Assembly (NCBI GenBank): GCA_015057005.1
Contig: SVFF01000003.1
Span: 72,972 to 136,971, forward strand
From: Lachnospiraceae bacterium
GTDB lineage: Bacteria; Bacillota; Clostridia; Lachnospirales; Lachnospiraceae
DNA: 64,000 bases
Direction of reading: 5' to 3'
The position numbers and the translations under genes were made by a program. Shown piece after piece: positions 16,653-25,715 of the stretch. The notes below the pieces were generated by a model, which saw nothing but the letters and a program-made list of their open reading frames with translations, was not told the DNA's origin and ran no database searches. How positions within the stretch are numbered: the stretch's first letter is position 1; each line of letters starts with the position of its first letter.

Positions 16653-18041
16653 ATGGAACAAAACAGGAGCGTTGGCGCAAAAAAGAATTGTAACAGAATA
16701 TCGTACACCACAATCGCGAGAAAACTTGCGATCGCAGCTTTTTGGCTGCTTGTGTGGCAGTTGCTATCCCTGTTTATGGACAATGACATATTGTTGCCCT
16801 CGCCGATGACGGCCCTTTGCCGTTTGGGAGAACTGATCTTTACAGGTGCCTTTTTGAGACCGGTCCTGGGGTCTCTTGGCAGGATCGGAGCAGGCTTTTT
16901 CCTGGGAACCGCGGCCGGATTGCTGTTGGCAGTACTCAGCAGCAAATACAGGCTCTTTGAGGAAGTGATAAAACCTGCAATCATGCTGTGCAAGACAGTA
17001 CCGGTGGCTTCCTTTGTAGTGCTTCTGCTGATCTGGTGGGGGTCAAAAAATCTGGCGGTGTCGGTGTGCTTTCTGATCGTATTGCCAAATATTTATTTGG
17101 GCACCCTGGAAGGTATCCGAAATACTGACAAAAAACTTTTGGAGATGGCCAAAGTGTTCGGTCTTCCCTGTGGAACCCGCTTCTTCTATATTTACAGACC
17201 GGCGCTGAAACCCTTTTTGAACAGCAGTCTCAAGCTGGCGCTGGGCATGTGCTGGAAATCAGGTGTGGCAGCCGAGGTCATCGGCACTCCGGAGTTTTCT
17301 ATCGGAGAGCAGCTTTATTTTTCCAAGATCCATTTGGATATGGCAGATCTGTTTGCCTGGACGGCAGTGATCATATTGCTGAGTGTTTGTTTTGAGAAGC
17401 TGGTATTGTGGACAGTGAAATGCTTCTTTGCCTGGAAACCGGTCTGCGGACGACCGAATGTGGTGGGGAAAGCGGCTGACATGGCGGTCGAAGTATCCCA
17501 TTTGCGGAAAGCCTTTGATGATGAGATATTATTTGAAGATTTCAATGCAGTATACGAACCCGGCGGCACATATTACTTGACAGATCCTTCCGGCAGCGGC
17601 AAAACTACGCTGCTTCGCATGCTGGCAGGATTGGAATGTCCGGATCAGGGTGAGATTTTGTGGGGAGTCAAAGAAGCAGGAGTGGACAATGTGGTTTCTG
17701 GCGGCAGTATGATTGATTGCAGTATGATGTTCCAGGAAGACCGGCTCTGTGAAGATTACAGCGCGGTCAAAAATGTGGAAATGGTTACCGGAGACTGCAA
17801 ACGGGCGGTCAAAGCTATGGAACAGCTGCTGGAGCAGGAAGCCTTGGGTAAGCCTTGCAGCCAGCTTAGCGGCGGCATGAAGCGCCGTGTAGCGCTGGTG
17901 CGTGCCATGGAAGCAGGGAGCAAGGTGGTGCTTCTGGACGAGCCTTTTACAGGAATGGATGCCGTGACCAGAGAGCGTGCTGAAAAATATATCCGTGAGA
18001 GACAGCAGGGACGTACTATTATTATCGCTACACACATTTAA
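16653..18041 (+). CDS. Fused ABC transporter permease and ATPase
   Basis: A single 462-residue frame. Residues 1 to about 265 form a BPD-type permease (SsuC/TauC-like) with the EAA-type loop LLEMAKVFGLPCGTRFFYIY. Residues about 275-462 form an ABC ATPase with Walker A D311-PSGSGKT, where Asp replaces the first Gly, signature LSGGM at 405-409 and Walker B VVLLDEPF. It stops at IIATHI, directly after the H-switch histidine, so the usual C-terminal helices of the ATPase are missing. AAGGA lies 6 nt before the ATG. It probably energises uptake with the upstream binding protein. The short end could be natural or a sequencing or frameshift effect. Confidence 0.85.
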   Translation: MEQNRSVGAKKNCNRISYTTIARKLAIAAFWLLVWQLLSLFMDNDILLPSPMTALCRLGELIFTGAFLRPVLGSLGRIGAGFFLGTAAGLLLAVLSSKYRLFEEVIKPAIMLCKTVPVASFVVLLLIWWGSKNLAVSVCFLIVLPNIYLGTLEGIRNTDKKLLEMAKVFGLPCGTRFFYIYRPALKPFLNSSLKLALGMCWKSGVAAEVIGTPEFSIGEQLYFSKIHLDMADLFAWTAVIILLSVCFEKLVLWTVKCFFAWKPVCGRPNVVGKAADMAVEVSHLRKAFDDEILFEDFNAVYEPGGTYYLTDPSGSGKTTLLRMLAGLECPDQGEILWGVKEAGVDNVVSGGSMIDCSMMFQEDRLCEDYSAVKNVEMVTGDCKRAVKAMEQLLEQEALGKPCSQLSGGMKRRVALVRAMEAGSKVVLLDEPFTGMDAVTRERAEKYIRERQQGRTIIIATHI

Positions 18042-18071
18042 ATAATTACCTCCTGCGGATAGTAATTATTT
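18040..18071 (+). terminator. AT-rich hairpin at the end of the fused ABC gene
   Basis: AAATAATTAC and GTAATTATTT form a perfect 10-bp stem that begins inside the stop codon. There is only a short T-run, so termination is possible but weak. Confidence 0.4.
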
Positions 18072-18110
18072 AGAAATGTTGAGAAATATTGTAATCCTTG
18101 GAAAAAATAT

Positions 18111-18139
18111 TTGTGTTTTTGAAATGAGTATGTTATAAT
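18111..18139 (+). promoter_or_regulatory. Promoter for tig
   Basis: TTGTGT (18111-18116), 17 bp, TATAAT (18134-18139), with an extended -10 TGT. The leader to the tig start codon is about 110 nt. Confidence 0.75.
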
Positions 18140-18257
18140 CTTAAAATGACTGTGATTATGTCCACAAGTTCAGACCGATAGTGCAGTGAAAACAGCATTT
18201 GGTAATAAAGGACAAGTTAGATACTTCGTAAGAAGAATTTAAGGAGGAAATGTAACG

Positions 18258-19604
18258 ATGAGTTTACAGGTTGAAAAGTTAGAGAAGAATATGGCTAAGC
18301 TGACCATCGAAGTGCCTGCAGAGGAGTTCGAGAAGGCAATTGAGACCGCTTACCAGAAGAACAAGAACAAAATTGCTATCCCCGGCTTCCGTAAGGGCAA
18401 AGCTCCCCGCAAGATGATCGAGCAGATGTACGGCAAAGAGTTCTTCTATGAGGATGCTGCAAACGCTATCATCCCTGAAGCATATGACAAGGCATACAAC
18501 GAGTGTGAAGAGACTATTGTTTCTGCTCCCCAGGTAGAGGTAGTTCAGATCGAGGCAGGCAAGCCTTTCATCTTCACTGCAGAAGTTGCATTAAAGCCTG
18601 AAGTAACCCTTGGCAAGTATAAGGGTGTTAAGGTTGAGAAGATCGATGTAGAAGTTTCTGATGCAGAAGTGGATGCAGAGATCGAAAAGGAAAGAGAGCG
18701 CAACGCAAGAACTGTTGCTGTTGAAGACAGAGCAGTAGAAGACGGCGACATGACCGTTATCGATTTCGAAGGTTTTGTAGACGGCGTTGCTTTTGAAGGC
18801 GGCAAGGGCGAGGATTATCCTCTGACCATCGGTTCCGGCGCATTTATCCCCGGTTTTGAAGAGGCTCTGATCGGCGCAAAGATCGGTGAGGAGACTGACG
18901 TAAACGTTACCTTCCCCGAGGAGTATCAGGCAGCTGAACTGGCAGGCAAGCCCGCTGTATTTAAGTGCACTGTTAAGGAGATCAAGGTAAAAGAGCTTCC
19001 TGAGCTGGATGACGAGTTCGCAAGCGAAGTTTCCGAGTTCGATACCCTGGCAGAGTACAAGGAAGACGTTAAGAAAAACCTGACCGCTAAGAAGGAATCT
19101 GATGCAAAGGGTCTGAAGGAAGATGCTGTTATCGATGCAATCATTGCAGAGGCACAGATGGAGATTCCCGAGGCTATGATCGAGACTCAGCAGAGACAGA
19201 TCGTTGAAGACTTCGCACAGAGAATGCAGTCCCAGGGTCTTACCATGGAGCAGTACATGCAGTTCACCGGTCTTACCCCTCAGGCACTGCTTGAGCAGGT
19301 GAAGCCTCAGGCTGAGCAGAGAATCAAGTCCCGTCTGGTTCTTGAGGCAGTTGTTGCAGCTGAGAAGATCGAAGCTACCGAAGCTGACTTCGAAGACGAG
19401 GTTAAGGTAATGGCAGAGGCTTATCAGATGGAAGCTGACAAGGTGAAAGAGCTGCTTGGCGAGAACGGCAAGAAGCAGGTTATGGAAGACATCTGCATCA
19501 AGAAAGCAGTTGATTTCGTAGTAGAGAACGCTAAGGAAGCAAAAGCTACCAAGAAGACTACTAAGAAAGCAGCAGCTGATGAGGCTGAAAGCACTGAAGA
19601 GTAA
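18258..19604 (+). CDS. tig: Trigger factor
   Basis: Ribosome-associated chaperone and peptidyl-prolyl isomerase. The 448-residue protein has the N-terminal ribosome-docking signature IPGFRKGKAPRKMIEQ (about 42-57), a central FKBP-like PPIase domain (DMTVIDFEGFVDG through FKCTVKEIK, about 155-245), and a long helical C-terminal arm ending in an Ala/Lys/Thr/Glu-rich tail. AGGAGG lies 10 nt before the ATG. Own promoter and terminator frame it; clpP and clpX follow, an arrangement widely conserved in bacteria. Confidence 0.97.
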   Translation: MSLQVEKLEKNMAKLTIEVPAEEFEKAIETAYQKNKNKIAIPGFRKGKAPRKMIEQMYGKEFFYEDAANAIIPEAYDKAYNECEETIVSAPQVEVVQIEAGKPFIFTAEVALKPEVTLGKYKGVKVEKIDVEVSDAEVDAEIEKERERNARTVAVEDRAVEDGDMTVIDFEGFVDGVAFEGGKGEDYPLTIGSGAFIPGFEEALIGAKIGEETDVNVTFPEEYQAAELAGKPAVFKCTVKEIKVKELPELDDEFASEVSEFDTLAEYKEDVKKNLTAKKESDAKGLKEDAVIDAIIAEAQMEIPEAMIETQQRQIVEDFAQRMQSQGLTMEQYMQFTGLTPQALLEQVKPQAEQRIKSRLVLEAVVAAEKIEATEADFEDEVKVMAEAYQMEADKVKELLGENGKKQVMEDICIKKAVDFVVENAKEAKATKKTTKKAAADEAESTEE

Positions 19605-19608
19605 TCTT

Positions 19609-19647
19609 AAAGGTTGTACCCGGCAGTCACCAGGTACAACCTTTTTT
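19609..19647 (+). terminator. Rho-independent terminator after tig
   Basis: Perfect 12-bp stem AAAGGTTGTACC / GGTACAACCTTT followed by a T-run. Confidence 0.95.
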
Positions 19648-19725
19648 AACATAGGGCGGTAGTGCTTCGGCGCCACAGGACCTGTGTTTTATAAATGCGT
19701 AATTAAGATTTTATTAAAAATCAGG

Positions 19726-19761
19726 TTTTCAATTGAAAATGGGGAATAAGTAAGCTATCAT
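19726..19761 (+). promoter_or_regulatory. Promoter for clpP with overlapping palindrome
   Basis: TTGAAA (19733-19738), 17 bp, TATCAT (19756-19761). A perfect 14-bp palindrome TTTTCAATTGAAAA (19726-19739) covers the -35 box and could be an operator. It does not match the CtsR heptad. Confidence 0.6.
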
Positions 19762-19808
19762 GAGGATAGGATAATTTGTATTTTCACGAATGTAGAATGG
19801 AGGCCGTT

Positions 19809-20393
19809 ATGAGTTTAGTACCTTACGTCATTGAGCAGACAAGCAAAGGCGAGAGATCTTACGATATTTATTCCAGATTGTTAAAGGATAGAATCATTTT
19901 CCTGGGAGAAGAAGTGAATGATGTCAGTGCCAGCATCGTTGTGGCACAGCTGCTTTTCCTGGAGGCAGAGGATCCTGAGAAGGATATCCATCTGTACATC
20001 AACAGCCCCGGCGGAAGTGTAACCGCAGGTATGGCAATTTACGACACCATGCAGTACATCAAATGTGATGTATCGACCGTGTGTATCGGCATGGCTGCAA
20101 GCATGGGTGCATTTTTGCTGGCAGGCGGTGCCAAGGGCAAGAGATATGCTCTTCCTAATGCTGAGATTATGATCCACCAGCCTTTGGGCGGTACCCAGGG
20201 ACAGGCTACTGAGATTGAGATCGCCGCAAGACATATTTTAAAGACCAAAGAAAAACTGAACCGTATTCTGTCCGAGAATACCGGCAGAGATTATGACGTT
20301 ATCTGTGCAGATACCGAGCGCGATAATTGGAAGAGTGCCCAGGAGGCTTGCGAGTACGGACTGATCGATAAGGTGATCACTTCCCACGCTTAA
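19809..20393 (+). CDS. clpP: ATP-dependent Clp protease proteolytic subunit
   Basis: Serine peptidase that forms the barrel of ClpXP and ClpCP. The 194-residue product has the catalytic triad at canonical numbering: S98 in [10 protein letters not shown]123 in IMIHQP and D172 in ERDN. Start chosen at ATG 19809, where the conserved [11 protein letters not shown] sequence begins and GGAGG sits 5 nt upstream; the frame extends 33 nt further but without support. clpX follows 66 nt later with no terminator between. Confidence 0.97.
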   Translation: MSLVPYVIEQTSKGERSYDIYSRLLKDRIIFLGEEVNDVSASIVVAQLLFLEAEDPEKDIHLYINSPGGSVTAGMAIYDTMQYIKCDVSTVCIGMAASMGAFLLAGGAKGKRYALPNAEIMIHQPLGGTQGQATEIEIAARHILKTKEKLNRILSENTGRDYDVICADTERDNWKSAQEACEYGLIDKVITSHA

Positions 20394-20459
20394 GAGTAAA
20401 AACTGGATAAGGCGACAGAAGCAATTTTGTCCCAAAGAATAAAATGACAGGAGTAGATT

Positions 20460-21722
20460 ATGGCAGGAAAGATTTCCGGTAATGATATTAGATGTTCTTT
20501 TTGCAACAAGACCCAGGGTCAGGTTCGCAAATTGATCGCCGGACCCGCCGGGGTATATATCTGTGACGAGTGTGTAGACATTTGCGCAGACATCCTGGAG
20601 GAGGAACTGGAGGAGGATGAGGCGCTCCAGGAGGCTCAGTCCGAGATTAATTTCTTAAAGCCCATGGAGATCAAGCAGCATCTGGATGAGTACGTAATCG
20701 GTCAGGATGAGGCCAAAAAAGTGCTCTCCGTGGCTGTTTACAATCATTACAAAAGAATTATGGCACCCAAGGACCTGGGAGATGTGGAACTGCAGAAGAG
20801 CAACATCATCATGGTAGGTCCTACCGGTTCCGGTAAGACATATCTGGCACAGACTCTGGCAAAGATTATCAATGTGCCCTTTGCCATTGCAGATGCTACT
20901 ACATTGACCGAGGCAGGCTACGTAGGCGAGGATGTGGAGAACATTCTCTTAAAGCTGATCCAGGCCGCTGATTATGATGTGGAGCGCGCACAGTACGGTA
21001 TCGTATACATTGACGAGATCGACAAGATCACCAAGAAGAGTGAAAACGTGTCCATTACCAGAGATGTATCCGGTGAAGGCGTTCAGCAGGCCCTTCTGAA
21101 GATTGTAGAGGGTACCGTGGCAAGTGTTCCCCCTCAGGGAGGCAGAAAGCATCCTCATCAGGAACTGATCCAGATCGATACCACCAACATTCTGTTTATC
21201 TGCGGCGGTGCTTTTGACGGTCTGGAGAAGATCGTGGAGGCCCGATTGGACCGCAAGGCCATAGGCTTTAATACAGAGGTTTCCCAGAAGTCTGTGAAGG
21301 AATTGGGCGAGCTGTTCCAGGAGGTAGTACCTCAGGATCTGGTGAAGTTCGGCTTGATCCCTGAGTTTGTAGGCCGTGTGCCCATCTGCGTGTCCCTGCG
21401 TGGTCTGGACAGAGAAGCCCTGGTAAAGATTCTGCAGGAGCCCAAGAATGCGCTGGTGAAGCAGTACCAGAAGCTTTTTGATATGGACGATGTGGAGCTG
21501 ACCTTTGAACAGGATGCTATTGAAGCCATTGCGGATCAGGCCTTCGAGCGCAAGACCGGAGCCCGCGGACTTCGTTCTATCATGGAAAAGGTAATGATGA
21601 ATACCATGTATCAGATTCCCTCCGATGATACCATCGAGGCCTGTGTGGTGACCAAGAGTGCAGTGGAGGGTGACAGCGAACCGCTGACCATCCACAGAGA
21701 TGCCATGAAAAAAGCACGATAA
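20460..21722 (+). CDS. clpX: Clp protease ATP-binding subunit ClpX
   Basis: AAA+ unfoldase that feeds substrates to ClpP. The 420 residues contain the N-terminal C4 zinc finger (CSFCNK then CDECVDIC), Walker A GPTGSGKT (about 119-126), Walker [10 protein letters not shown] and the pore loop YVGEDVE. The IGF loop that docks on ClpP is visible as IGFNT near 270. The ATG follows an AGGAG site. Probably co-transcribed with clpP. Confidence 0.97.
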   Translation: MAGKISGNDIRCSFCNKTQGQVRKLIAGPAGVYICDECVDICADILEEELEEDEALQEAQSEINFLKPMEIKQHLDEYVIGQDEAKKVLSVAVYNHYKRIMAPKDLGDVELQKSNIIMVGPTGSGKTYLAQTLAKIINVPFAIADATTLTEAGYVGEDVENILLKLIQAADYDVERAQYGIVYIDEIDKITKKSENVSITRDVSGEGVQQALLKIVEGTVASVPPQGGRKHPHQELIQIDTTNILFICGGAFDGLEKIVEARLDRKAIGFNTEVSQKSVKELGELFQEVVPQDLVKFGLIPEFVGRVPICVSLRGLDREALVKILQEPKNALVKQYQKLFDMDDVELTFEQDAIEAIADQAFERKTGARGLRSIMEKVMMNTMYQIPSDDTIEACVVTKSAVEGDSEPLTIHRDAMKKAR

Positions 21723-21741
21723 AATTATGATTATGGACAGG

Positions 21742-21792
21742 ACGCCGCCTTGTATTCAGCATTAGTTGTTAGATATAAGTGCGGCGTTTTTT
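21742..21792 (+). terminator. Terminator or attenuator between clpX and engB
   Basis: ACGCCGC pairs with GCGGCGT, continued by CTT/AAG-type pairs around a bulge, and ends in six T. It lies within the 87-nt gap before engB, so some read-through would be needed for co-transcription. Confidence 0.75.
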
Positions 21793-21809
21793 ATGAAACG
21801 AGGATTTTT

Positions 21810-22424
21810 ATGATTATCAAGAAAGCAGAATTGGAAACTGTATGCGGCATCACCAGTAAACTCCCTGAAAATACCCGCCCTGAGGTGGCGTTTGCAGGCA
21901 AGAGTAACGTGGGAAAATCTTCCCTGATCAACGGTCTGGTGAACCGTAAAGCCCTGGCAAGGACCAGTTCCCAGCCGGGTAAGACACAGACCATTAATTT
22001 TTATAATGTAAACGACGCCATCTATTTTGTGGATCTGCCCGGTTACGGATATGCCCAGGCCAATGAGAATGTGAAAGCCCAGTGGGGCAAGATGATTGAG
22101 GACTACCTGCACCGCTCCAAGCAGCTGAAGGAAGTCTTCCTGCTGATCGACATCCGCCATGCCCCTTCGGAAAATGACCGGATCATGTACGGCTGGATCA
22201 AGAGAAATGGTTATAACCCTATCATCATTGCTACCAAGCTGGACAAGATCAATCGCAGCCAGATCCAGAAGCAGCTGAAGCTGATCAAGACTACCCTGGA
22301 GGCTGACAAGGATACGGTTATCATTCCTTTTTCCTCTGTGACCAAGCAGGGACGGGATGAGATTTACGAGATCCTTGATCATTTGATTGAGGCGGATGTT
22401 GCTCAGCCTGCAGAAAATAAATAG
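21810..22424 (+). CDS. engB: Ribosome biogenesis GTP-binding protein EngB (YsxC/YihA)
   Basis: Small GTPase of 204 residues required for 50S subunit assembly. G1 is GKSNVGKS (30-37), the switch region contains SQPGKTQTINFY, G3 is DLPGYGYA and G4 is TKLDK. Start placed at ATG 21810, where MIIKKAELE begins and an AGGA site lies upstream; the longer open frame starts inside the preceding terminator. The position after clpX is a common order in Firmicutes. Confidence 0.95.
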   Translation: MIIKKAELETVCGITSKLPENTRPEVAFAGKSNVGKSSLINGLVNRKALARTSSQPGKTQTINFYNVNDAIYFVDLPGYGYAQANENVKAQWGKMIEDYLHRSKQLKEVFLLIDIRHAPSENDRIMYGWIKRNGYNPIIIATKLDKINRSQIQKQLKLIKTTLEADKDTVIIPFSSVTKQGRDEIYEILDHLIEADVAQPAENK

Positions 22425-22530
22425 TAAGCAGACATTATTGACCGGACATTACATAGTAAAATATAGTAAAAAATGCTGTCGCTTGAATGGAAACGTGCAG
22501 ATGGAGGACTGAGTGTAGAGGAGGATACCC

Positions 22531-23712
22531 ATGAGAAAGTATTGTAAGGCCCTGGTAAATATTGCAATTACAGTGGTACTGCTGCTGTTGGTCATTTTTG
22601 GTGTTCCCCGCCTGTTGGTCTTTTTCTCGCCTTTCGTGGTTGGCTGGATCATTGCACAGATTGCAGCTCCTGCAGTACACTTCTTTGAAGAGAAGATTAG
22701 ACTGAAGCGAAGAGCAGGAAGTGCTCTGGTTATTGTGGCTGTTTTGGCCATCGTAGTATTGATTTTGTATTTGATCGGTGCAATGCTCGTAGAGCAGTTA
22801 ATTGGACTGGTCAATGATCTGCCCAAGATGTGGATGAACATGGAGGCAGAGTTCGCAGAGATTGGCAGAAAATTTGACATTATCTATAAGCGCTTCCCGG
22901 CTGATGTGCGAAAAAGCATAGAAGAATTCGGACTTCAGATCGGAGGATATCTGGGAGATGCGGTTGGGTCATTCAGTACCCCCACCATCAATGCAGTAGG
23001 CAATATTGCTACCAAGCTGCCCACCATAGTAATCGGTATGGTCATGGCTCTTTTATCATCCTACTTTTTTGTGGCAGAGAGAGGTACACTTTCATTTTGG
23101 CTGCACAGAAATCTGCCGACCTCCATATGGGACCGCTATCTTCTGTTAAAGAAGAGTATTGGAAAAGCGGTGGGTGGCTATTTTAAAGCCCAGCTGAAGA
23201 TAGAAGTGTGGATTTATCTGCTGCTATTGGTCGGTCTGGTCGTTTTGCGTGTGCGGTATGCCGGTGTGATTGCGCTGGGCATTGCCTTTCTTGATTTTTT
23301 ACCGGTGTTTGGATCGGGTACAGCCTTGATTCCCTGGGCGATTGTCAAGTTTTTGAGTGGGCATTACCAGATAGGAATCGGTCTTTTGATCATCTGGGGA
23401 GTGGGACAGCTGGTAAGACAGCTGATCCAACCGAAAATGATCGGAGATTCCGTGGGAGTGGCGCCCATCCCTACGCTGCTTCTCCTCTACATAGGCTTCA
23501 GAGTAGGAGGTGTCTTTGGTATGATCGTTTCAGTGCCTCTGGGACTGATCGTGTATACCATGTACCGGGAGGGCGTTTTTGACACTACCCGCAACAGTAT
23601 TTTGATCCTGATAAGCGGACTGAACCATTTCCGCAGGTTGAAGCAGGAAGATTTGGAAGTCCTGAAAGAGAACTGTGATACCGGCAACGAAGAATCCGCG
23701 TCAAAAAAATAA
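22531..23712 (+). CDS. AI-2E family (PerM/YtvI-like) membrane transporter
   Basis: 393-residue polytopic protein with about seven or eight hydrophobic helices. It has family features: an N-terminal pair of helices, a central soluble stretch (LVNDLPKMWMNME and following), FLDFLPVFGSGTALIPW, and the C-terminal QLIQPKMIGDSVGVAPIPTLLLLYIG signature. Proteins of this family include sporulation protein YtvI and Na+/H+ antiporter-like members; a specific substrate cannot be assigned. A GAGGAGG site precedes the ATG. The charged tail (about 25 residues) is cytoplasmic. Confidence 0.85.
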   Translation: MRKYCKALVNIAITVVLLLLVIFGVPRLLVFFSPFVVGWIIAQIAAPAVHFFEEKIRLKRRAGSALVIVAVLAIVVLILYLIGAMLVEQLIGLVNDLPKMWMNMEAEFAEIGRKFDIIYKRFPADVRKSIEEFGLQIGGYLGDAVGSFSTPTINAVGNIATKLPTIVIGMVMALLSSYFFVAERGTLSFWLHRNLPTSIWDRYLLLKKSIGKAVGGYFKAQLKIEVWIYLLLLVGLVVLRVRYAGVIALGIAFLDFLPVFGSGTALIPWAIVKFLSGHYQIGIGLLIIWGVGQLVRQLIQPKMIGDSVGVAPIPTLLLLYIGFRVGGVFGMIVSVPLGLIVYTMYREGVFDTTRNSILILISGLNHFRRLKQEDLEVLKENCDTGNEESASKK

Positions 23713-23799
23713 TCAATTTTTCCAATGAATGAAGTTTGGAAAGATTGAAAACTGAATTTCCGGATATATAAAGTTCGGAGAATTGAAAAAGGAGAAATT

Positions 23800-24537
23800 A
23801 TGCGCAATATCAGAATGCTTCTGCAGTATGAGGGCACCCGCTATCAGGGCTGGCAGAAGCAAGTCTCTTCAGACAATACCATACAGGGGAAGCTGGAGCA
23901 GCTGCTGACTAAAATGTGCGGAGAGCCCATTGAGATAGCAGCCAGCGGCAGAACCGACGCCGGAGTCCATGCGGTGGGCCAGGTGATCAATTTCCATACG
24001 GAGTGCAGTTTGTCCGAGGAAGAAATGCTGGCGTACTGCAACCGCTATCTGCCGGAGGATATTGCAGTGGTGGAAGTAAAGGAGGCAGCGCCCCGTTTCC
24101 ACAGCCGTTTAAATGCCTGCGGCAAACGCTACTGTTACAGAGTGCTCAACAGCCATATCCCCAATGTGTTTTGGCGGCGTTTCGCCCAGGAAGTGCCGGA
24201 AGCATTAGATCTGGCAGCCATGGAAAAAGCAGCGGCACTCTTGTGCGGCGAGCATGATTTCAAGTCCTTCACCTCCGCTAAGAAGGGCAAAAAGTCTACT
24301 GTGAGAAGAATTGACCGGATTGCCATCGAGAGAGAAGGCGACTTGATCACTTTTACCTTTGAGGGGAATGGTTTTCTGCACCACATGGTGCGGATCCTGA
24401 TGGGGACTTTGCTGGAAGTTGGCATGGGAAAGCGAAGTGCGGACAGCATGCCGGAGATTATAGCTGCCGGCAACAGAGAAGCGGCAGGGCCTTTGGTGCC
24501 TGCTAAAGGACTGACTCTGATGGAAGTTTATTACTAA
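23800..24537 (+). CDS. truA: tRNA pseudouridine synthase A
   Basis: Isomerises U38-U40 in the anticodon arm of tRNAs. The 245-residue protein has the catalytic aspartate D53 in SGRTDAGVHA, the N-terminal YEGTRYQGWQ motif, and FHSRLNACGKRYCYR and FEGNGFLHHMVRILMGTLLEVG. AAAGGAG lies just upstream of the ATG. A strong terminator follows. Confidence 0.96.
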   Translation: MRNIRMLLQYEGTRYQGWQKQVSSDNTIQGKLEQLLTKMCGEPIEIAASGRTDAGVHAVGQVINFHTECSLSEEEMLAYCNRYLPEDIAVVEVKEAAPRFHSRLNACGKRYCYRVLNSHIPNVFWRRFAQEVPEALDLAAMEKAAALLCGEHDFKSFTSAKKGKKSTVRRIDRIAIEREGDLITFTFEGNGFLHHMVRILMGTLLEVGMGKRSADSMPEIIAAGNREAAGPLVPAKGLTLMEVYY

Positions 24538-24567
24538 AAGATCACTAAAATTAAAAAAAGATGAAAC

Positions 24568-24611
24568 AAAACGTCCTGCGAAATCGTCTAATGATTAGCA
24601 GGACGTTTTTT
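24568..24611 (+). terminator. Rho-independent terminator after truA
   Basis: Perfect 12-bp stem AAAACGTCCTGC / GCAGGACGTTTT ending in a T-run. Confidence 0.95.
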
Positions 24612-24796
24612 GCGTGAGCGGTTTATGCAGAGAATATTTATAAAATCTTAAGATTTTATTTGCAGAAAATATGCAGCATTGAGCTATGCTGAACAAAGAT
24701 AATGACGGGAAAACAGATATTTATGTTTTCTTAGGAAGATAGTCTGATTGTGAAGACGATTTGATAAAAAGAAACTTGGGAAAGGTGGATAGTCAT

Positions 24797-25495
24797 ATGG
24801 AAAAGAACATTTTAGTATATAACAATAATACAGGCATCATGGACATTATGGCACCTCTGCTTGCAGGAGAAGCAATGAGGATGCTCATCGCTTCCGGGCT
24901 GGATGAAGTAATAGAAATCCTGGAGCGGGACACTTTACATATGATACTGCTGGATGTGGAACTGGATGGCATGGGCTGGGGAGGCGGCGTAGAACTGATA
25001 CAATATATCCGCAGAAAAAGCAAGGTACCGTTGATTGTAGTATCTGCCCAGACCGACGAAAAAGTGAAGGTCATGGCCCTGAATGCGGGGGCGGATGACT
25101 ATGTGACTGCGGACAGTAATCCTCTGGTGCTGTTGGCCCGCATAAAGGGACAGCTGCGCAGGTATACCCAATTGGTGAGCCTGCGGGAGAAAAAAGATCC
25201 TGTGTACCGGGTGGGCGGTCTGGAAGTAGATGACAGAAGCCGAACGGTAACTGTGGATGGCAGGGTGGTGCGCTTGACGCCTATTGAGTACAAAATCCTG
25301 CGGCTGTTGGTGCAGGAACAGGGAAAGGTTTTGTCCATTTCCCAGATATACGAATCCATCTGGCAGATGAGGGCTGTCGGTGCCGACAATACCATCGCGG
25401 TGCATGTCCGGCACATCCGTGAGAAGATTGAGAATAATCCCAAAGATCCCCATTATCTGAAAGTGGTCTGGGGAAATGGTTACAAGGTAGGGTGA
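24797..25495 (+). CDS. OmpR-family response regulator with degenerate receiver
   Basis: 232 residues: receiver domain (1-120) plus a winged-helix DNA-binding domain (about 135-232, LTPIEYKILRLL, AVHVRHIREKIE and WGNGYKVG). The phosphoacceptor D53 (LLDVELDG) is present. The acidic pair that binds Mg2+ is replaced by N9-N10 (ILVYNNN), and the conserved lysine of the DYVTKPF motif is A105 (DYVTAD). Phosphorylation is therefore doubtful, and no histidine kinase gene lies next to it. ATG 24797 follows AAAGGTGG at 8 nt; the upstream in-frame ATG lacks a ribosome site. It probably acts as an orphan DNA-binding regulator. Confidence 0.85.
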   Translation: MEKNILVYNNNTGIMDIMAPLLAGEAMRMLIASGLDEVIEILERDTLHMILLDVELDGMGWGGGVELIQYIRRKSKVPLIVVSAQTDEKVKVMALNAGADDYVTADSNPLVLLARIKGQLRRYTQLVSLREKKDPVYRVGGLEVDDRSRTVTVDGRVVRLTPIEYKILRLLVQEQGKVLSISQIYESIWQMRAVGADNTIAVHVRHIREKIENNPKDPHYLKVVWGNGYKVG

Positions 25496-25715
25496 CGGTC
25501 ACTCAAGTCATGGCAATAAATTGCTGATCTGTGCTCGAAAATGCTTGGCGGAAATTGGCAGCTACCATGTAAGGGTTGTAAAGTGTATGTGAAATAGTAT
25601 CCCCGATGATTGACAAAGAGAGTAAAAAGGGGTAATGTAACAGAATGTGAAAGCGAAAAGCTTTCTCTGAGTTGACTTGGAAGTGTATGACAGCCTGGAG
25701 AGAGGAAGATATTTT

